Positions 36,229 through 44,247 are shown, counted from the first letter of the stretch. The stretch: 64,000 nucleotides of DNA from Lachnospiraceae bacterium (GCA_910576335.1 CAJTIU010000010.1:1-64000), one strand, 5' to 3'. A program made the numbers and translations. The notes: generated by a model not told the origin, from the letters alone.

Positions 36229-36332
36229 AGTCGTCTCTCCTTCTATTTTTACTTTTCACTTCTTTTTTATTATAACACAAAAGTTCATGAAAAACAGAAA
36301 AAGATATGTTATACTATTACTGGGCCGGATGT

Positions 36333-36369
36333 GTTACTATGAGTGGACGGCTAGTCCGTGAATAGTAAC
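36333..36369. repeat. minimal GTTACTGTTCAC-family element
   Basis: GTTACTATGAGTGGACGG then CTAGTCCGTGAATAGTAAC: the two arms of the family joined with almost no interior. It lies between the divergent luxS and phosphatase genes. Confidence 0.65.
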
Positions 36370-36406
36370 CATTGCCCCGGGTTGATTACAGATAGTTTGG
36401 AGGCAG

Positions 36407-37066
36407 ATGAGAAAAATGAAGTTATATCTTGTAAGGCACGGCGAGACAGACTGGAATAAGACACGCAGGATACAGGGACAGGCAGACATCCCGTTAAATG
36501 AATTCGGGCGGAGCCTGGCTGTGAAGACGGCGGCAGGGCTTCGGGGTATTCCTTTTTCAGTGTGCTTCTGCAGCCCTCTTGGCAGGGCGGTGGAGACCGC
36601 CGGGCTTATTCTTGCCGGGCGTGATGTGCCGGTAATTAAGGATGAAAGAATTGCAGAGATGGCATTTGGCGAATGGGAGGGGAAATGCTGCTCGAAGGAA
36701 GGCTGGGAGCTTCCGGAGCGTTTTCAGGCATTTTTTAATGATCCTGTGAACTATGAACCTGCAGAAGGAGGGGAAGATTTTGCGGCAGTCAGGGCAAGAG
36801 TTGGTGATTTCCTTTCGTGGCTTTCCAGGCAGAGGGAGTATGAGGGAAAAAACATTCTCATTGCCACTCATGGAGCTGCTCTTGCGGGGATGCTTAATTA
36901 TATGAAGAAAAAGCCGCTGGCAGAATACTGGGGACAGGGAGTACATAAAAACTGTGCTGTGACGGAAGTGGAAGCGGCAGGCGGGAAATTTCGCATATTG
37001 TCAGAGAATAAAGCCTATTACGATGATGATGTCAGGCCGTGGCAGAGCTATGAAAAAATACGATGA
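36407..37066 (+). CDS. histidine phosphatase (phosphoglycerate mutase-like)
   Basis: 219 residues. LYLVRHGETDWN holds the catalytic RHG; the second His is in ATHGAALAG near 150, and Glu in ERIAEMAFGEWEG. Such CobC/PhoE-type enzymes dephosphorylate small phosphoesters; the substrate is unknown. Start: ATG 36407 is only 3 bases after GGAGG, and ATG 36416 is 12 bases after it, so the first three residues are uncertain. The last codons (DDDVRPWQSYEK) belong to a 40-bp unit that is repeated twice more after the stop. Confidence 0.85.
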   Translation: MRKMKLYLVRHGETDWNKTRRIQGQADIPLNEFGRSLAVKTAAGLRGIPFSVCFCSPLGRAVETAGLILAGRDVPVIKDERIAEMAFGEWEGKCCSKEGWELPERFQAFFNDPVNYEPAEGGEDFAAVRARVGDFLSWLSRQREYEGKNILIATHGAALAGMLNYMKKKPLAEYWGQGVHKNCAVTEVEAAGGKFRILSENKAYYDDDVRPWQSYEKIR

Positions 37067-37140
37067 TGATATCAGGCCGTGGCTTAGTTATGGGAAATTG
37101 CGATGATGAGGTCAGGCTGTGGCAGTGTTATGAAAGAATG
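37021..37140 (+). repeat. three 40-bp tandem repeats
   Basis: Units 37021-37060, 37061-37100 and 37101-37140, each beginning CGATGATGA and containing GTCAGGCCGTGGC with some changes. The first covers the end of the phosphatase gene; the others follow the stop and reach the trpS ribosome site. Because 40 is not a multiple of 3, the copies cannot extend the reading frame. Confidence 0.92.
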
Positions 37141-37161
37141 TGAAAAATGGAGGACAGAAAA

Positions 37162-38166
37162 ATGTTAGGTGATAAAAAAGTGTTATTCAGCGGAATGCAG
37201 GCAACAGGGAATCTGACCCTTGGAAATTATCTTGGGGCTCTCAAAAACTGGGTGACACTGAGTGATGAATACGAGTGCTTTTATAGCGTGGTAGATATGC
37301 ATTCTATTACCGTACGGCAGGATCCGGCGGTGTTGAGAAAGCGGGCGAGGGCGCTTCTTACTCTGTATATTGCGGCGGGTCTTGATCCAGAGAAGAACTG
37401 CATCTATTATCAGTCCCATGTGTCAGGACATGCAGAGCTTGCATGGATTCTGAATTGCTTTACCTATATGGGCGAGCTGAACCGTATGACCCAGTTTAAG
37501 GATAAATCCGCGAAGCACGCAGACAATATTAATGCGGGATTATTTACTTATCCGGTATTGATGGCAGCGGATATTCTCCTTTATCAGGCAGATGTAGTCC
37601 CGGTGGGGATTGATCAGATGCAGCATCTGGAAATAACAAGAGATATTGCAGAAAGATTCAATCATATATACGGAGATGTATTTACCATTCCGGAGGCATA
37701 TATCGGAAAGGTAGGAGCTAAGATCATGAGCCTTCAGGATCCGTCAAAGAAGATGTCCAAGTCGGATGAGAATCCCAATGCAAGCATCTATCTGCTGGAT
37801 GATCCGGATACCATCATGCGGAAATGCAGGCGTGCAGTAACTGATTCTGAAGCGCAGATTCTCTATCGCGAAGAGCAGCCGGGAGTAAAAAATCTGATTG
37901 ATATCTACAGCGCATGTACAGGAATGAAGCCAGACGAGGTCGTGAAAGAATTTGACGGGAAAGGCTATGGAGACTTTAAGACTGCGGTGGGAGAGGCCGT
38001 TGTGTCCGTGCTTAAACCCCTGCAGGACGAGGTGGCGCGCCTTGAGAAGGATAAGGCATATATTAATGGGATTATAAAAGATAATGCGGAAAAGGCAGGA
38101 TATTTTGCAAATAAGACCCTCCGGAAGGTGCAGAAGAAGATAGGCTTTCCGGAAAGAGTACGATAA
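37162..38166 (+). CDS. trpS: tryptophanyl-tRNA synthetase
   Basis: 334 residues from ATG 37162 (GGAGGA seven bases upstream). Class I synthetase charging tRNA-Trp. TGNLTLGNYLGAL is the HIGH-type motif and KKMSKSD the KMSKS loop; MAADILLYQADVVPVGIDQMQH is the tryptophan pocket region. Normal length. No T-box was found upstream. The stop is followed by half a palindrome and then the 118-bp repeat. Confidence 0.96.
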   Translation: MLGDKKVLFSGMQATGNLTLGNYLGALKNWVTLSDEYECFYSVVDMHSITVRQDPAVLRKRARALLTLYIAAGLDPEKNCIYYQSHVSGHAELAWILNCFTYMGELNRMTQFKDKSAKHADNINAGLFTYPVLMAADILLYQADVVPVGIDQMQHLEITRDIAERFNHIYGDVFTIPEAYIGKVGAKIMSLQDPSKKMSKSDENPNASIYLLDDPDTIMRKCRRAVTDSEAQILYREEQPGVKNLIDIYSACTGMKPDEVVKEFDGKGYGDFKTAVGEAVVSVLKPLQDEVARLEKDKAYINGIIKDNAEKAGYFANKTLRKVQKKIGFPERVR

Positions 38167-38169
38167 GAA

Positions 38170-38186
38170 GAAATTGCCCTGTCCCC
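38170..38186. repeat. half GGGGACGGGG-family palindrome
   Basis: AAATTGCCCTGTCCCC, the right arm only, 4 bases after the trpS stop and directly abutting the 118-bp element. The left arm is missing. Confidence 0.6.
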
Positions 38187-38304
38187 GACTAGAGCGTGTC
38201 TGAAAATTCATTCCTGCCACCTGCACGCCCCACTTTGCGGTTAATTTGCCCTGCAATTTGTGACGCACATCTGGCAGAAAGCAATTTTCAAACACGCTCT
38301 AGTC
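38187..38304. repeat. 118-bp MITE-like inverted-repeat element
   Basis: Terminal inverted repeats of 22 bases with one mismatch: GACTAGAGCGTGTCTGAAAA (38187 on) and its near complement ending at 38304 (TTTTCAAACACGCTCTAGTC). No coding capacity. The right end supplies the stop codon of the ABC-F gene on the minus strand. A fragment is found at 1925-1966. Confidence 0.8.
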
Positions 38305-39930
38305 GTCTTCCCTCTGTATGCTGTATGTCTGGCGTTTTCTTGCCATCTCATCATTTTCAAGGTATTCATCATAGGTTGTGATCTTGTCGATCAGTTTTCC
38401 GCCCGGTACGATTTCCATAATACGGTTTGCGGTTGTCTGTACAATCTGGTGGTCTCTTGATGTAAAGAGGATGACACCAGGAAATTTTGTCATTCCATTG
38501 TTGAGGGCTGTGATGGACTCCATGTCCAGATGGTTGGTCGGCTCATCGAAGAGGAGTACATTGGCGCCGGAGATCATCATCTTGGACAGCATGCAGCGGA
38601 CCTTTTCGCCTCCGGACAGAACGCGTACCCTTTTTACACCATCGTCGCCGCCAAAAAGCATACGTCCTAGAAATCCGCGGACATAGGTGACATCCTTTTC
38701 CTCGGAGTATTGTGTCAGCCATTCCACAATGGTGTTATCATTGTCAAACTCTGCTCCGTTGTCCTGGGGGAAATAGGCCTGCGAAGTGGTGATACCCCAT
38801 TTGTAGGTTCCGGTGTCGGGCTCCATCTCGCCCATGAGAATCTGAAAAAGCGTGGTCTTGGCAAGCTCATTGCTTCCGACAAAAGCCACCTTGTCGTCAT
38901 GGTTCAGGGTGAAGGAGATATTGTCCAGCACCTTTTCGCCGTCAATGGTTTTGCTTAATCCCTCTACAGTCAGCACCTCATTTCCGATAGAACGATTCGG
39001 CTGGAAATGGATATAAGGGTACTTCCGGCTGGAGGGCTGTATATCATCCAGCTGGATCTTTTCCAGTGCACGTTTCCTGGAGGTTGCCTGTTTGGATTTG
39101 GATGCATTGGCGCTGAATCGGGAAATGAATTCCTGAAGCTCCTTAATCTTTTCTTCCTTTTTCTTGTTCGCTTCCTTCATCTGACGGATGAGAAGCTGGC
39201 TGGATTCATACCAGAAATCGTAGTTTCCTGCATATAGCTTGATCTTTCCATAGTCAATATCCGCAATCTGTGTACAAACCTTATTTAAGAAATAACGGTC
39301 ATGCGAAACGACTATAACTGTGTTATTAAAGCCAATCAGAAATTCCTCCAGCCAGGCGATGGCATCAAGATCCAGATGGTTGGTTGGCTCGTCAAGGAGC
39401 AGAATGTCCGGGTTGCCGAACAGCGCCTGGGCGAGCAGAACCTTGACCTTCTCCGGACCGTTTAAATCCTTCATCAGTTCATAATGAAGTTCTGTCCCGA
39501 TACCGAGGCCGTTTAAAAGAGAAGCGGCATCGGATTCGGCTTCCCACCCGTTCATGGCGGCAAATTCGCCCTCCAGTTCACTTGCCTTTATGCCGTCTTC
39601 ATCTGTGAAATCTTCTTTTGCGTAGATGGCTTCCTTTTCCTTCATAATCTCATACAGCCTTGCATTTCCCAGCATAACTGTATCAAGGACAGGGTAGTTG
39701 TCATATTTAAAATGATCCTGCTGAAGGAAGGAAAGACGTTCGCCGGGGGTGATGATGACTTCCCCGTTCGTAGGCTCAAGCTGTCCGGACAGGATCTTCA
39801 GAAAGGTGGATTTACCTGCACCGTTGGCGCCGATCAGGCCATAGCAGTTCCCTTCTGTGAATTTGATATTGACATCCTCAAATAATGCCTTTTTGCCAAC
39901 ACGTAATGTAATATTACTTGTACTAATCAT
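38299..39930 (-). CDS. ABC-F family ATP-binding protein
   Basis: 543 residues, two ABC domains joined by a Lys/Glu-rich linker (about 230-300), no membrane part: ABC-F, YbiT-like branch, ribosome-associated translation factors some of which protect against antibiotics. First Walker A GANGAGKST, Walker B DILLLDEPTNHLD. Two deviations: the first signature reads DLNGPEKVKV instead of LSGGE, and the second P-loop is GSNELAKTT, a variant I believe usual for this branch. Second signature LSGGEKVR is normal. The last codon lies in the 118-bp repeat. Resistance role unproven. Confidence 0.92.
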   Translation of the reverse strand: MISTSNITLRVGKKALFEDVNIKFTEGNCYGLIGANGAGKSTFLKILSGQLEPTNGEVIITPGERLSFLQQDHFKYDNYPVLDTVMLGNARLYEIMKEKEAIYAKEDFTDEDGIKASELEGEFAAMNGWEAESDAASLLNGLGIGTELHYELMKDLNGPEKVKVLLAQALFGNPDILLLDEPTNHLDLDAIAWLEEFLIGFNNTVIVVSHDRYFLNKVCTQIADIDYGKIKLYAGNYDFWYESSQLLIRQMKEANKKKEEKIKELQEFISRFSANASKSKQATSRKRALEKIQLDDIQPSSRKYPYIHFQPNRSIGNEVLTVEGLSKTIDGEKVLDNISFTLNHDDKVAFVGSNELAKTTLFQILMGEMEPDTGTYKWGITTSQAYFPQDNGAEFDNDNTIVEWLTQYSEEKDVTYVRGFLGRMLFGGDDGVKRVRVLSGGEKVRCMLSKMMISGANVLLFDEPTNHLDMESITALNNGMTKFPGVILFTSRDHQIVQTTANRIMEIVPGGKLIDKITTYDEYLENDEMARKRQTYSIQREDD

Positions 39931-40107
39931 GTGTTTTAGTCTCCTTTTATTAACTGTAACATAAGTAGAAGCAACATTATACTACCAAATAAAGAAAGAA
40001 AAGGCAAGATGAATAATGCACATCCGGGGAATTTGGTATATAATAGTCGTAAGAAAGTGATTCTTAAGTAAATTGTGACAGCAGATGCAGAAAGGGGATA
40101 GTAGGTT

Positions 40108-40974
40108 ATGATAAATGCAACAATGGTACTTGAGGGCGGAGCGACAAGAGGCGTATTTACATCAGGGGTACTGGATTATCTGATGGAAAAGGATGTCTAC
40201 CTGTCTCATGTGATCGGTGTGTCAGCGGGATCCTGTAACGGGGTGGACTATGTGTCAAGGCAGATTGGAAGGACGAGAGACTGTATGATCCATAAAGAGA
40301 AGGAATACAGCTATTATTATGGATTTACCAGATTTGTCAGAGAGAAGAGCATTTTAGACATGGATATGGTATTTGACAAGTATCCCAATGAGATCTTTCC
40401 TTTTGATTATGACACTTATTTTGCATCAGACATGGAATGCGAGATTGTTACAACGAACTGTGAGACAGGGAAGGCCGAATATATGACGGAGGATCATGAC
40501 AGGGAGAGGCTGATGAAGGTGTGCCGTGCTTCCAGCAGCATGCCGCTTGTATCACCGATGGTAAATGTGGATAACATCCCATACCTGGACGGCGGACTGG
40601 CGGATTCCGTTCCTGTCGGGCGGGCGTTAAGAAAGGGAAATGACAAAATTGTCATCATCCTTACGAGGAATCCGGGTTATCGGAAAAAGCCGGTGACAAA
40701 GATGATGACCCGGATGTACCAGAGGGCGTACCGGTCTTACCCGGAGCTTGTCAGGACAACAATACGGAGAAATGCAAAATATAACTGGCAGATGGGACAG
40801 ATTGAGCGGTTGGAAAAGGAGGGGAGAATCTATGTCCTGAGGCCGCTTATTCCAACGGTATCCCGGCTTGAGAAGGACTATGATATGCTGATGAATTTTT
40901 ATGAGCATGGGTACTGCCTGATGAAACGGGAGTATGACGGGCTTATGAAATATCTGGAAGGAGGAACACTATGA
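40108..40974 (+). CDS. patatin-like phospholipase
   Basis: 288 residues, RssA/YjjU-like patatin fold. Nucleophile elbow GVSAGS near residue 38-43, oxyanion loop EGGATRGVF at 9-17 and the catalytic Asp in DGGLADSVP near 160. It probably hydrolyses acyl lipids in the cytoplasm. Ribosome site AAAGGGG. Its stop overlaps the start of the yjbQ gene by 4 bases. Confidence 0.9.
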   Translation: MINATMVLEGGATRGVFTSGVLDYLMEKDVYLSHVIGVSAGSCNGVDYVSRQIGRTRDCMIHKEKEYSYYYGFTRFVREKSILDMDMVFDKYPNEIFPFDYDTYFASDMECEIVTTNCETGKAEYMTEDHDRERLMKVCRASSSMPLVSPMVNVDNIPYLDGGLADSVPVGRALRKGNDKIVIILTRNPGYRKKPVTKMMTRMYQRAYRSYPELVRTTIRRNAKYNWQMGQIERLEKEGRIYVLRPLIPTVSRLEKDYDMLMNFYEHGYCLMKREYDGLMKYLEGGTL

Positions 40975-41375
40975 ATTTGTATGAACACCACATTGCAACA
41001 AGAGGAGCACAGCAGATGTCCAAAGTAACGGACATGGTCCGTGAGGACATTGTAAAGAGCAAAGTGAGGGACGGAATTGTTGTCGTATTTTCCCCGCATA
41101 CCACAGCGGGATTTACGATCAATGAAAATGCAGACCCAGACGTTGTACACGATATTCTGATGAAGATGGAAGAAACATTTCCTACTAATCATGCACGCTA
41201 CCGCCATGCGGAAGGAAACTCTCACGCCCACATTAAGACAAGCTGTTTCGGACCGTCCCAGACAATGATCATAAGCGGCGGCGAGTTAGTTCTGGGAATT
41301 TGGCAGGACTTATATTTCTGTGAATTTGACGGACCGAGAAACCGCAGGTTTTATGTAAAAATCCTGGAGGGTTAG
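40971..41375 (+). CDS. YjbQ family protein (UPF0047)
   Basis: 134 residues, full length. Signatures VVVFSPHTTAGFTINENADPDVVHD and HAHIKTSCFGPSQTMIISGG. Characterised members show weak thiamine-phosphate synthase activity; the real role is unclear. It starts with ATGA overlap on the patatin gene, after GGAGGAAC, so the pair is translated together. The HD hydrolase follows 45 bases later. Confidence 0.88.
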   Translation: MNLYEHHIATRGAQQMSKVTDMVREDIVKSKVRDGIVVVFSPHTTAGFTINENADPDVVHDILMKMEETFPTNHARYRHAEGNSHAHIKTSCFGPSQTMIISGGELVLGIWQDLYFCEFDGPRNRRFYVKILEG

Positions 41376-41419
41376 CTGTGAGATTTAAGCCCCTTTAGGA
41401 CAAGAGAGGATAACGGATT

Positions 41420-41995
41420 ATGGATGTAAGAATGCTGCTTGATTTTATGAGCCTGGCAGAAAAGCTTAAGTGCAATACAAGACACTCCTGGACCTCTGAC
41501 GGCAGGCACGAGAGTGTGGCAGAGCATACCTGCAGGCTGTGTGTCTTTGCATGGCTCGTGAAGGAGGAATTTCCGCAGCTTAGTATGGATCATGTTATGA
41601 AGCTGTGTCTCTTTCATGACCTTGGAGAGGCCGTAACAGGCGATGTTCCCTGTTTTGAGAAAAAGGACTGTCACAGGGAGGCAGAAGATGAAGGGATCAA
41701 AAAGGCAGCTTCCATGCTGCCTGAGAAGTACGAAAAAGAGCTTTTGGAAATGTTCCGGGAGTTAGATGAAAATAAGACGGAAGAAGCAAAGCTGGTACAC
41801 GCCCTCGACAAGATGGAGGCAGTCATCCAGCACAATGAGGCTCCCATAGATACATGGATTCCTCTGGAATATGACCTGCAGCTTAAGTACGGGCAGGAAC
41901 AGGCAAAGGCTTTTCCATATCTTGCAGAGCTTCGCAGAGCAGTGGAAGAAGACACACGAAGGAAAATACTGCAATCGGGGACGGGGCAATTTTAA
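41420..41995 (+). CDS. HD-domain hydrolase (5'-nucleotidase YfbR-like)
   Basis: 191 residues. HD_3-type motifs: HESVAEHTCR (first His), LFHDLGEAVTGD (HD pair) and HALDKMEAV (last Asp). Such proteins dephosphorylate deoxynucleoside monophosphates. The last six residues and the stop (SGTGQF) are encoded inside the palindrome at 41974-42013, so the natural C-terminus may have been replaced when the palindrome arrived. Weak AGAGGATAA ribosome site. Same strand as patatin and yjbQ. Confidence 0.85.
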   Translation: MDVRMLLDFMSLAEKLKCNTRHSWTSDGRHESVAEHTCRLCVFAWLVKEEFPQLSMDHVMKLCLFHDLGEAVTGDVPCFEKKDCHREAEDEGIKKAASMLPEKYEKELLEMFRELDENKTEEAKLVHALDKMEAVIQHNEAPIDTWIPLEYDLQLKYGQEQAKAFPYLAELRRAVEEDTRRKILQSGTGQF

Positions 41996-42013
41996 AATTG
42001 CCCCGTCCCCGAT
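41974..42013. repeat. 40-bp perfect palindrome (GGGGACGGGG family)
   Basis: ATCGGGGACGGGGCAATTTT and its exact complement without a loop. It contains the stop of the HD gene and lies 5 bases from the end of the convergent truA-like gene. Confidence 0.92.
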
Positions 42014-42018
42014 CTGGG

Positions 42019-42756
42019 CTAATAAGATATTTCCTGTAAGTATAAGCCTTTTGGATCGCATGGAGGACTGGAGGTCTGTGTCCCGTTAAAGATCTCGGGG
42101 ATATCTTCTTTTTTACGGACTCCGAATCCGATATCAAGCAGTGTTCCAATGAGCATTCTTGCCATATTGTAGAGAAAATCGTCGGCATCCAGTAGAATCT
42201 GCATCTCTTCACCGCTGCTGTAGATATCTATGCCATAGATCTCCCGGACAGTGGATTTGGAGGTCCTGGTGTCCGAAAAGTTTTTAAAGTCATGGATGCC
42301 GGTAAGAAGAAGGGCAGCTTCCTGCATTACTTTTTTGTCAGGAACCTTGAAGCAGTGGTAGGTATGCTTGCGGTCAAAGATGCTGGGCACATCGGAAATA
42401 GACATGCGGTATACATATGTCCTTGCTGTTGCGGCAAGCTGTGCATGGAAACGTGTTGCGGCCTCCCGGACGCTTGTGACTGCGATGTCCATGGGGAGAT
42501 AGCGGTTCAGGTAATGCCTGATGTCTGCTACGTCCATATCGGTTCCGGTTTTAAAATTGGCAACCTGTGCATAAGCATGTACCCCGGGCTCGGTGCGGCA
42601 TCCGTAATGGATCTCAATGGAGCCTTCCCCGGTCATCTTTTGCAGTACATCCATAATCTTCGCGGAAACTGTGCCGGCAGAGTCTGCTTTTCCCGGGCGC
42701 ATAAGTCCCTGATAGCGGCTCCCGTCGTATTCTATTGTAAATAAAATATTTCTCAT
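42019..42756 (-). CDS. TruA-like pseudouridine synthase with Glu at the catalytic position
   Basis: 245 residues, whole TruA fold: FTIEYDGSRYQG at the start, FHAQLAATARTYVYRM near 103-118, GIHDFKNFS and DADDFLYNMARMLIGTLL. TruA isomerises U38-40 in tRNA anticodon arms using an invariant Asp in RTDxGVHA. Here that segment reads GCRTEPGVHAYAQ: residue 56 is Glu (codon GAG, checked on the strand). It is probably a paralogue with altered or lost catalysis; a normal truA would be expected elsewhere in the genome. Ends beside the 40-bp palindrome. Confidence 0.82.
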   Translation of the reverse strand: MRNILFTIEYDGSRYQGLMRPGKADSAGTVSAKIMDVLQKMTGEGSIEIHYGCRTEPGVHAYAQVANFKTGTDMDVADIRHYLNRYLPMDIAVTSVREAATRFHAQLAATARTYVYRMSISDVPSIFDRKHTYHCFKVPDKKVMQEAALLLTGIHDFKNFSDTRTSKSTVREIYGIDIYSSGEEMQILLDADDFLYNMARMLIGTLLDIGFGVRKKEDIPEIFNGTQTSSPPCDPKGLYLQEISY

Positions 42757-42867
42757 ATAATATGATTCACTCCCTTTGTATTTAAACCAGTTTTAGTATA
42801 GCAGATTTTGTGATATAATACTACTGCATTGAGCAAATTAAATGACACAGATAATAGGAGAGAGCAA

Positions 42868-43341
42868 TTGGAAAAGAGAAGGGTTTCAGAATCGGTTGTG
42901 GAGACTGTGCATATTGTAAGACCGAACCATTTGAATGGGGCTGAGCGTCTGTTTGGCGGGATTCTTATGCAGTGGATGGATGAGGTGGCTGCGCTGGTGG
43001 CGAAGCGTCATACACACAGGAACGTGGTGACGCTTTCAGTGGATAATCTGCGGTTTTTTAAGGGAGCATATCAAAAGGATGTGATTGTGATTGTGGGACG
43101 GATGACTTATACGGGAAGAACCTCTATGGAGGTAGAGGTGGACAGCTTTGTGGAGGCGCTGGACGGGGAGCGGACACACATCAACCATGCCTATTTTACC
43201 ATGGTTGCTCTTGATGAGAACGACCGGCCTGCGCCTGTGCCAGAATTGTCTCCCGAGACGGAAGAGGAGAAGGCAAAATGGGAACGGGCAAGAAAACGCA
43301 AAGAAGCGAGACTTATGGAAGCAAGCCAGTTTGCCCGTTAA
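42868..43341 (+). CDS. acyl-CoA thioesterase (hotdog, YciA/BACH type), TTG start
   Basis: 157 residues from TTG 42868, which has AGGAG seven bases upstream; a TTG at 42829 would add 13 residues but has no site. HLNGAERLFGGILMQWMDEVAALVA is the hotdog core with the catalytic Asp, and HINHAYFTMVALDENDRP closes the fold. It hydrolyses acyl-CoA; chain length unknown. A TATAAT at 42814-42819 provides a promoter. The C-terminal 30 residues are highly charged. Confidence 0.85.
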   Translation: MEKRRVSESVVETVHIVRPNHLNGAERLFGGILMQWMDEVAALVAKRHTHRNVVTLSVDNLRFFKGAYQKDVIVIVGRMTYTGRTSMEVEVDSFVEALDGERTHINHAYFTMVALDENDRPAPVPELSPETEEEKAKWERARKRKEARLMEASQFAR

Positions 43342-43385
43342 TTGTGCGGCTCCCGGATGGGAAACGTTACGCTTCTTGTAAACAG

Positions 43386-43434
43386 GCCTGTGCAGGGCCT
43401 GCCCCGGCGAAGCGGGGGCAGACCCTGCACAGGC
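43386..43434. terminator. bidirectional hairpin terminator
   Basis: GCCTGTGCAGGG pairs with CCCTGCACAGGC; an inner CTGCCCC/GGGGCAG stem and GGCGAAGC loop. It lies between convergent genes. The inner GGGGCAGACCCTGC string also appears in the repeat at 25994-26084. Confidence 0.85.
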
Positions 43435-43441
43435 TGTCACC

Positions 43442-43720
43442 TTATTTTCTTTTTGCATAAGACATGACCATGCTGACCATGTTTTCAATCTGCTCTTGTT
43501 CTTCCTTTGACTTCCCCTCTTTTAGAATAGAGATAACCATTGTCATCTCCTCCGGGGTGAAGCGGATTCCGTTTTTCTGGGCTCCGGTGATCAGCGCCAT
43601 CATAATAGGCGCAAGGGATCTGCCGCTTTTTCCCTCAGTTCTTTTTGCTGCATTCCGGATCAGTTCCAGTTTCACTGGATCCATATTTTTCATGGAAGGG
43701 TGGTTCAGCCATTCATTCAT
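43442..43720 (-). CDS. small conserved-looking protein, unknown
   Basis: 92 residues from ATG 43720 (AAAGGAGACG upstream). Soluble and helical: NEWLNHPSMKNMDPVKLELI, then a Met-rich middle (SLAPIMMALITGAQKNGIRF) and a Lys/Glu-rich end with IENMVSMVMSYAKRK. I do not recognise the family. It starts 8 bases inside the preceding gene (43713-44120), so the two proteins are probably made together and may interact. Confidence 0.7.
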   Translation of the reverse strand: MNEWLNHPSMKNMDPVKLELIRNAAKRTEGKSGRSLAPIMMALITGAQKNGIRFTPEEMTMVISILKEGKSKEEQEQIENMVSMVMSYAKRK

Positions 43721-44120
43721 CGGTATCGTCTCCTTTCTGTACGTCATTTTGTGTGCCGGAATCCGGCGCGTGAGGCATGTCGCCGAACATTCCGCCTAAG
43801 AAATCTGACATATCCGGCATATCCGGCTGCCCCTGCATCATTTCCATCATATTCATCAGCATCTCCATCTGTTCCATCATTTCCTGTTCTTCTGGCCCCA
43901 TATAATCCTTGAGCAGATCGAAAAGCCTGGATGAATCGGCATTCCCGAAGCCGTTAAAATGTGAAAGTGTATAACGAAGCTCCAGAAATTTAATATAGAT
44001 GCCGAGCATACGCTGTGTAGAAGGAGGAGTGTATGGAAGCATCAGTTTTAGTGTATAGAGAAAGGGCGGCGTTACCATATTATCGAAGGGTGTCATTGGT
44101 TTTGGCGGTTTGTGTTCCAT
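43713..44120 (-). CDS. Met-rich small protein, unknown
   Basis: 135 residues from ATG 44120 (AAGGAG upstream). Begins EHKPPKPMTPFDNMVTPPFL; the middle (LMLPYTPPSTQRMLGIYIKF) is amphipathic; residues about 80-110 are packed with Met and Glu/Gln (QEMMEQMEMLMNMMEMMQGQ); the end is Asp/Pro-rich. No family recognised. Overlap with the next small gene indicates one operon. The setting among sporulation-type small genes (Cys/Gly-rich protein nearby) hints at a spore or envelope role, as inference only. Confidence 0.68.
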   Translation of the reverse strand: MEHKPPKPMTPFDNMVTPPFLYTLKLMLPYTPPSTQRMLGIYIKFLELRYTLSHFNGFGNADSSRLFDLLKDYMGPEEQEMMEQMEMLMNMMEMMQGQPDMPDMSDFLGGMFGDMPHAPDSGTQNDVQKGDDTDE

Positions 44121-44202
44121 AGGCACTCCTTAAGATTACGTTGTAAATATATATGTAAAAAGAATGGAATTTATGAAAAATGTTCATACTCTAAATATGT
44201 AA

Positions 44203-44247
44203 ATATACTGCGCGCCATATAAGTCTGCCGCGCAGCATAACATGATG
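44203..44247 (+). repeat. 45-bp hairpin repeat, copy 1
   Basis: ATATACTGCGCG...CGCGCAGCATAACATGATG with a 14-base loop between CTGCGCG (44208-44214) and CGCGCAG (44229-44235). The copy at 59790-59834 on the other strand matches along all 45 bases with about four changes. Confidence 0.75.

Noticed and set aside
36229-36280. N-terminal extension of LuxS up to 36280
   Set aside because: The longer frame reads an unrelated, basic N-terminus. The real LuxS start with ribosome site is at 36228 in another frame.
37021-37140. CRISPR-like repeat array
   Set aside because: Units are directly adjacent without spacers and derive from the end of a gene; a tandem duplication explains them.
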